This document shows, piece by piece, positions 25,928 to 29,601 of a DNA stretch of 29,601 nucleotides (the first letter of the stretch is position 1; each line of letters opens with the position of its first letter). The DNA is from Novimethylophilus sp036504375. GTDB taxonomy: Bacteria > Pseudomonadota > Gammaproteobacteria > Burkholderiales > Methylophilaceae. Made by a program: the position numbers and the translations under genes. Where the stretch lies: positions 1 to 29,601 of the forward strand of contig NZ_DASXVH010000015.1 in NCBI RefSeq assembly GCF_036504375.1. The letters run 5' to 3'. The notes below the pieces were generated by a model. The model was not told the DNA's origin. It did no database searches and worked only from the letters and a program-made list of their open reading frames with translations.

Positions 25928-27640
25928 ATGATGAATGATCGTGGTGGAATGCTTCTGACAACTAATAAAAACTTAAGAGAGATTGTATTTTCTACAATTC
26001 CATTTATTTTCATTGCGCTGCTAATACTAATGAAGGTGGTATTTGCCCAAAGCTGGCGCATTGATAGTGATGAGCCGCAGCATCTGCATGTGATCTGGGG
26101 ATGGGCAAACGGATTGCTCCAATATCGCGATGTGTTTGACAATCATGCTCCACTATTTCACATATTGTTCACACCTGTCTATGCTTTGTTTGGCGAGCGT
26201 CCTGATGTTCTCATGTCAATGCGGCTTGTCGTTATTCCTCTTTTTTTTGTAGCGCTATGGGCAGTTTATTTGATTGGCCAGCATCTATTTTCCAGGGAGG
26301 CTGGCTTGTGGGCTGCAATATTCACTGGACTATATCCTGGTTTTTTTCTCACTTCGTCGGAGTTCAGGACTGACGATCTATGGATGGTCTTCTGGCTGCT
26401 GGCACTTGCAGTGCTGGTAAGAAGGCCCTTGCGAGCTCCACATATATTCGTTGCGGGTCTATTACTGGGCGCCACTATCAGCGTCTCGATGAAAACAAGC
26501 CTGTTACTGTCGGCACTTGTATTGGCCACTCTTGGCTCAGTTATCATGCTACGCCGACCCGATCGGCTGCCTGTTAGACAATACGGTATCAATACCATAT
26601 GGCTGCTTGCTGGTTTTTTGCCGGTTCCTCTGGCGCTTGTTTTGTTCTTTTCTATTCATGGTGCGCTGGGGCCGATGTATTACAGTGTTGTCACGCACAA
26701 TATTGTTCCTGATCTAGGGCGCTGGACACACTTACAAACATCCGTGGTGCCTTCGCTTGGATTTTTGTTGTTGACTTTCTATGGAACCAATCTATTACGA
26801 CACTCATGTGATGATAAGGAACTGCTTCAGCGCCGCACGGCAATATTTTTGACTTTTGGTCTAGCGATGACGGGCCTGTATTTATTTTGGCCGTTAATTA
26901 GCGCTCAGGACTTTCTGCCTTTGACACCGTTATTCATCCTCATGGCCACCGGGATGTTAATGGAGAGATTGGCCTACAAAGGGGGCAGTACACGGCAAAT
27001 ATCCCGACCCCTTGTCATATTGGTAAGCATTGCGATATTGGAACTAGGCTTGCTGCTTTTCAATGCACAACCCTGGCATCAGCGGAAGTTACCGGAAAAC
27101 CGCTTGTTATCAGAAACATTACAGCTTACCCGTCCCGGCGAAACCATCATGGATTTAAAGGGTGAAACCGTGTTTCGTCAGCGCCCTTTTTTCTATGTGC
27201 TAGAAGGTATTACGCGCAAACGTATCAAGATTGGCTTGATCAAAGATAGTATTCCCGAGGATATAGTCAGGGCAAGAACCACTGTTGCCACGCTGGATAG
27301 CTACTCCTTACCTGTCCGGGGGCGTGAATTTCTCAAACGCAACTTTCTGGTTGTGGGGCACTTACGCGTCGTCGGACAGTTACTTGCAGTGCCGATTAAT
27401 GCGCCAAATCACGATATATCCTTTGATATCAGTGTTCCAACCAGCTACGTACTACTGGCTGAATCAGGAGTAGTCAGTGGTTGGCTGGACGGGGTACCTT
27501 ACAATGGTCCTCGTCAACTTGAGGTAGGTCATCACACTTTCCGTTTGTCGGCCCCCGTGGGGGCGGGTGGGCTGGCTGTGATCTGGGCTCCTGCTATCCA
27601 GCGGGGATTCTCGCCCTTTGCGATGCGGAATGCATCATGA
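25928..27640 (+). CDS. GT-C type (PMT/ArnT-like, GT39/GT83) membrane glycosyltransferase
   Basis: This 570-aa protein has about 9–11 membrane segments in its first ~390 residues and a soluble C-terminal region of ~170 residues. The first extracytoplasmic loop after TM1 has WRIDSDEPQHLH, with the acidic DxDE motif (Asp46, Asp48, Glu49) characteristic of GT-C enzymes that use polyprenyl-phosphate sugars. DNHAPLFHILF and FRTDDLWMVF match the conserved loops of ArnT/PMT-like proteins. It probably adds a sugar to a lipid, glycan or protein at the periplasmic side. The start is at 25928; an ATG one codon later is equally possible. The only upstream Shine-Dalgarno-like element is GACGGGA. It is lone, A/T-richer than the core, and flanked by direct repeats. 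Confidence 0.85.
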   Translation: MMNDRGGMLLTTNKNLREIVFSTIPFIFIALLILMKVVFAQSWRIDSDEPQHLHVIWGWANGLLQYRDVFDNHAPLFHILFTPVYALFGERPDVLMSMRLVVIPLFFVALWAVYLIGQHLFSREAGLWAAIFTGLYPGFFLTSSEFRTDDLWMVFWLLALAVLVRRPLRAPHIFVAGLLLGATISVSMKTSLLLSALVLATLGSVIMLRRPDRLPVRQYGINTIWLLAGFLPVPLALVLFFSIHGALGPMYYSVVTHNIVPDLGRWTHLQTSVVPSLGFLLLTFYGTNLLRHSCDDKELLQRRTAIFLTFGLAMTGLYLFWPLISAQDFLPLTPLFILMATGMLMERLAYKGGSTRQISRPLVILVSIAILELGLLLFNAQPWHQRKLPENRLLSETLQLTRPGETIMDLKGETVFRQRPFFYVLEGITRKRIKIGLIKDSIPEDIVRARTTVATLDSYSLPVRGREFLKRNFLVVGHLRVVGQLLAVPINAPNHDISFDISVPTSYVLLAESGVVSGWLDGVPYNGPRQLEVGHHTFRLSAPVGAGGLAVIWAPAIQRGFSPFAMRNAS

Positions 27641-27722
27641 CTTCAACGTGGAATTTAACCCGGCAATGCTAGTTAAGCGGGTAGATAAAAACGGTTTTTA
27701 GCCGGTCTGCCGGTCCTGAGCA

Positions 27723-27765
27723 TTTCGTACAGATATTGACAGGGCTCCAAGGCGGCTTTGCCGCT
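27723..27765 (+). repeat. Direct repeat copy B flanking the glycosyltransferase region
   Basis: This is the partner of 25411–25454: it shares TTTCGTACAG, TATTGACAGG, CTCCAAGGCGGCTT and GCCGC, with one 1-bp indel. The copies are 2.3 kb apart and enclose the small ORF region and the glycosyltransferase gene. Confidence 0.8.
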
Positions 27766-27800
27766 TCAAGGCGTACTGATACATGTGCTCTTTGATTTAA

Positions 27801-27851
27801 TGGGGTGGCTGATGGGACTCGAACCCACGACAACCGGAATCACAATCCGGA
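27801..27851 (-). mobile_element. tRNA-His 3' fragment, attachment site (att) of an integrated element
   Basis: Read leftward, these 51 nt match tRNA-His from the 5' side of the anticodon stem (CCGGA) through anticodon GTG (complement at 27841–27843), the T-arm GTGGGTTCGAGTCCCA, and the acceptor 3' strand ending CCCCA. The D-arm and 5' acceptor half are missing, so it is not a functional tRNA. This is the usual footprint of a tyrosine recombinase inserting at a tRNA 3' end. The truncated side faces right, placing the element to the right and the original downstream chromosome to the left. Confidence 0.88.
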
Positions 27852-27855
27852 ATTC

Positions 27856-27880
27856 TAAATAAGAAAAAACCCTTTATTTA
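27856..27880. repeat. A/T inverted repeat at element edge
   Basis: TAAATAA (27856–27862) and TTATTTA (27874–27880) are perfect complements. GAATTCTA occurs on both sides, at 27850–27857 and 27884–27891. These could be recombinase- or accessory-protein sites, or a weak terminator. Confidence 0.45.
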
Positions 27881-27921
27881 CGCGAATTCTAGCCATCCAT
27901 AGAATGCTATAATGCATTTAT

Positions 27922-27939
27922 TGGCACAATTCTGGCACA
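27922..27939 (+). promoter_or_regulatory. Paired TGGCACA motifs upstream of integrase, candidate arm-type sites
   Basis: TGGCACA at 27922–27928 and 27933–27939 are spaced 11 bp start to start, just before the integrase ATG. Short phased repeats here are typical of integrase arm-binding sites near att. A TATAAT-like sequence (27909–27914) lies just upstream and could be the int -10 box. Confidence 0.5.
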
Positions 27940-27954
27940 CTGCCCGAGGAATTA

Positions 27955-29025
27955 ATGGCGTCGATTAGAAAAAAAGGTGAATACCAATGGCATGCACAAA
28001 TCCGCCGTAAAGGTTACGTCGCCCAAACCAAAACTTTTAATACTCGAATCGAGGCGGAAACGTGGGCGCGTGCCGTTGAAAATGAAATGGACCGCGGCGT
28101 TTTTGTTAGTCGTGCCGAGGCTGAGTCAACGACTCTCCATTCAGCCCTTGACCGCTACGAGCGTGAGGTGTCCAAACTCAAAAAAGGCCACGATCAAGAA
28201 AAATATCGTATTTCTGCCTGGAAGGAACATCCTTTTGCTAGGCGGTCGCTCGCTAGTCTCCGGAGCTCAGACTTCGCTGAATATCGCGATAATCGACTGG
28301 CTGCTGGTACTTCCGCTGCAACCATCCGAAATGACTTGGCTGTAATTTCACATCTTTTCACCACTTGCGCCAAGGAGTGGAGCATCCCTGTCGTAAACCC
28401 GGTCGCTAATATCCGCATGCCGCGCGTTAACAATGCTCGCGAGCGTCGTCTTGTCGGTGATGAGGAAACTCGAATTCAGGCCGCATTTGATGCAGCGGAG
28501 AAAGCGGGGGGTGGAAAACGGACAAACATTTGGATGCGTTCGGCGTTCGTGGTAGCGATCGAAACAGCAATGCGCCAAGGTGAATTATTGGGACTTCGAT
28601 GGGAGCACATCGACCTTAAGCGACGCGTTGCCCACCTTCCAAAAACCAAAAATGGTGATGCTCGGGACGTTCCGTTGTCGAGTCGTGCCGTGGCAGCCTT
28701 GGAGGCCTTGCCGCACGCCATTAAAGGGCAGGTGTTCGCAACGACTGCCAGTGCCTTGGATCAGTCCTGGCGGCGTTGTGTGGCTCGCGCCCGCCGCATG
28801 TATGAAGCAGAGTTGAAGCAGGCTGGAGTTTCTGACGGTGATATTGCAGACAATCCACTATTGGTCAACCTCACCTGGCACGATCTGCGCCACGAGGGTA
28901 CGAGCCGGTTGGCCGAGAAGCTTGCCATGCACGAGCTCATGAAAGTGACCGGTCACAAGGACACGAGGATGCTGGCAAGGTACTATCATCCGAAAGCGGA
29001 AGATTTGGCAAGGAAACTTGGGTAA
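27955..29025 (+). CDS. Tyrosine recombinase / phage-type integrase
   Basis: This 356-aa protein has an N-terminal arm-binding-like region (MASIRKKGEYQWHAQIRRKGY) and a SAM-like core-binding domain (about 60–150). The catalytic domain contains Arg207 in ETAMRQGELLGLRW, His309-x-x-Arg312 in WHDLRHEG, His334 in VTGHKD, and the nucleophile Tyr343 in ARYYHP. The set is complete, so the enzyme should be active. The start follows GAGGAATTA. It lies about 100 bp from the tRNA-His fragment and reads into the element. It probably catalyses integration and excision at tRNA-His. Confidence 0.95.
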   Translation: MASIRKKGEYQWHAQIRRKGYVAQTKTFNTRIEAETWARAVENEMDRGVFVSRAEAESTTLHSALDRYEREVSKLKKGHDQEKYRISAWKEHPFARRSLASLRSSDFAEYRDNRLAAGTSAATIRNDLAVISHLFTTCAKEWSIPVVNPVANIRMPRVNNARERRLVGDEETRIQAAFDAAEKAGGGKRTNIWMRSAFVVAIETAMRQGELLGLRWEHIDLKRRVAHLPKTKNGDARDVPLSSRAVAALEALPHAIKGQVFATTASALDQSWRRCVARARRMYEAELKQAGVSDGDIADNPLLVNLTWHDLRHEGTSRLAEKLAMHELMKVTGHKDTRMLARYYHPKAEDLARKLG

Positions 29026-29072
29026 TATATCCTATAATTCAGTCAATTATAAATTTATTGTAAAGTGAATTC

Positions 29073-29601
29073 GTGAACAGGTCGGACCATCTTACTCGAT
29101 CAACGCCAATTGTTGGTAACCCGACAGTGGGGGCAGCTTTGGCTCGGTTTTTCTCATATAGCGTGCTTACAGAGCTGGCTAAGTACGGCCACTCAAAAAT
29201 TGCTGGTCGCATTTCTCATCAATACAAGCTGATTGAAAAATTTGGACCTGAAACCAAGGTGGCGGATTTTTACGATGCGTTGTTCATGCAGTTGCATAAT
29301 GATTATCGTCATGAATATATATATAAAAATGCGATTGCTGAAAAAGTTCTGTTAGGAAAGCACAATTTAAATACAGCATTTATGTTGACCGAGTTTGCAG
29401 TAGATTGCTGCAAGGCTGACGTTGTGGTTCTTAACGGCACATCTCATGTTTATGAGATCAAGTCGGAAATGGACAATTTTGATAGGCTGGAGCGGCAGCT
29501 TAATGCCTATAAAAAAATGTTTGATCTGATCACAGTCATTACTACTGAAGGTCTATTCGATGCTGTTAAAAGCAGAGTGGATGAAACGGTTGGCATTATG
29601 G
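29073..29601 (+). CDS. sce7726-family-like protein, putative PD-(D/E)XK fold (cut by window edge)
   Basis: The first 176 residues are visible; the frame is open to the window end. RHEYIYKNAIAEKVLLGKH, AFMLTEFAV and CCKADVVVLNGTSHVYEIKS resemble sce7726-family proteins, which are of unknown function. Asp116 followed by Glu128-Ile-Lys130 gives a D-x11-ExK pattern preceded by an upstream Glu, consistent with a restriction-endonuclease-like active site; this is an inference. A GTG at 29073 is the most upstream plausible start; no strong ribosome-binding site is seen, so a later start is possible. A TATAAT at 29033 may be its -10 box. It is the first cargo gene after the integrase. From memory, family members often pair with an sce7725-type gene, which would lie outside the window. 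Confidence 0.75.
   Translation, partial: MNRSDHLTRSTPIVGNPTVGAALARFFSYSVLTELAKYGHSKIAGRISHQYKLIEKFGPETKVADFYDALFMQLHNDYRHEYIYKNAIAEKVLLGKHNLNTAFMLTEFAVDCCKADVVVLNGTSHVYEIKSEMDNFDRLERQLNAYKKMFDLITVITTEGLFDAVKSRVDETVGIM

Larger units (their letters stand above)
27641..27954. other. Intergenic junction region before the integrase gene
   Basis: This 314-bp stretch without a protein gene contains direct repeat copy B (27723–27765), the tRNA-His 3' fragment (27801–27851), an A/T-rich inverted repeat (27856–27880) and TGGCACA repeats (27922–27939). Confidence 0.7.

Noticed and set aside
27801..27851. Functional tRNA-His gene
   Set aside because: The D-arm and 5' acceptor strand are missing; sequence beyond the anticodon stem does not continue the cloverleaf.

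Overview
The window looks like a betaproteobacterial chromosome, most likely from the Nitrosomonadales (for example a Gallionellaceae or Sideroxydans-like organism). This rests on the mix of genes and their order (fmdB–DUF502–aspS; ssb–MFS–uvrA; glnA–DUF4124–ntrBC; nudB, EEP and clsB) and on GC-rich housekeeping codons. It is an inference without database support. Both ends cut through genes: aspS at the left and an sce7726-like gene at the right.

Positions 1–23305 are mostly core genome. fmdB, a DUF502 membrane protein and aspS run leftward. A leftward export cluster follows at 1701–6995: an MMPL/RND transporter fused in frame to a LolA-like periplasmic domain, an outer-membrane beta-barrel, and an alpha/beta hydrolase. 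It is transcribed divergently from an HxlR-type regulator that carries a C-terminal SCP2 lipid-binding-like domain. The shared 109-bp AT-rich region has a 22-bp-phased direct repeat that overlaps the likely RND -35 box. Together these suggest lipid- or sterol-like-ligand-responsive export. Next are ssb and a YajR-like MFS gene (leftward), uvrA (rightward), and rhodanese–aroE–mtgA (leftward). glnA has a textbook nitrogen-control promoter (two NtrC-like boxes and a GG-N10-GC sigma-54 element) and is followed by a DUF4124 gene and ntrB–ntrC. A decayed 3' fragment of cysC separates ntrC from the compact nudB–nadA–EEP–clsB run.

An accessory region starts after an intact tRNA-Thr(CGT) gene at 23350. 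It holds a lone DndB-like (DGQHR) gene whose leader carries six CCWGG motifs spaced about 22 bp apart, up to and over the Shine-Dalgarno sequence. It also holds a long perfect hairpin, a GT-C glycosyltransferase gene between two imperfect 43–44-bp direct repeats, and a 10-bp triplet repeat. At 27801 a 51-nt 3' fragment of tRNA-His marks an attachment site. To its right is a tyrosine integrase followed by an sce7726-like putative PD-(D/E)XK protein, so a tRNA-His-targeted element appears to begin here and run past the window end.

The best candidates for undescribed biology are the CCWGG-array/DndB-like unit, the integrase/sce7726 module, and the RND–LolA fusion under the SCP2-fused HxlR regulator.
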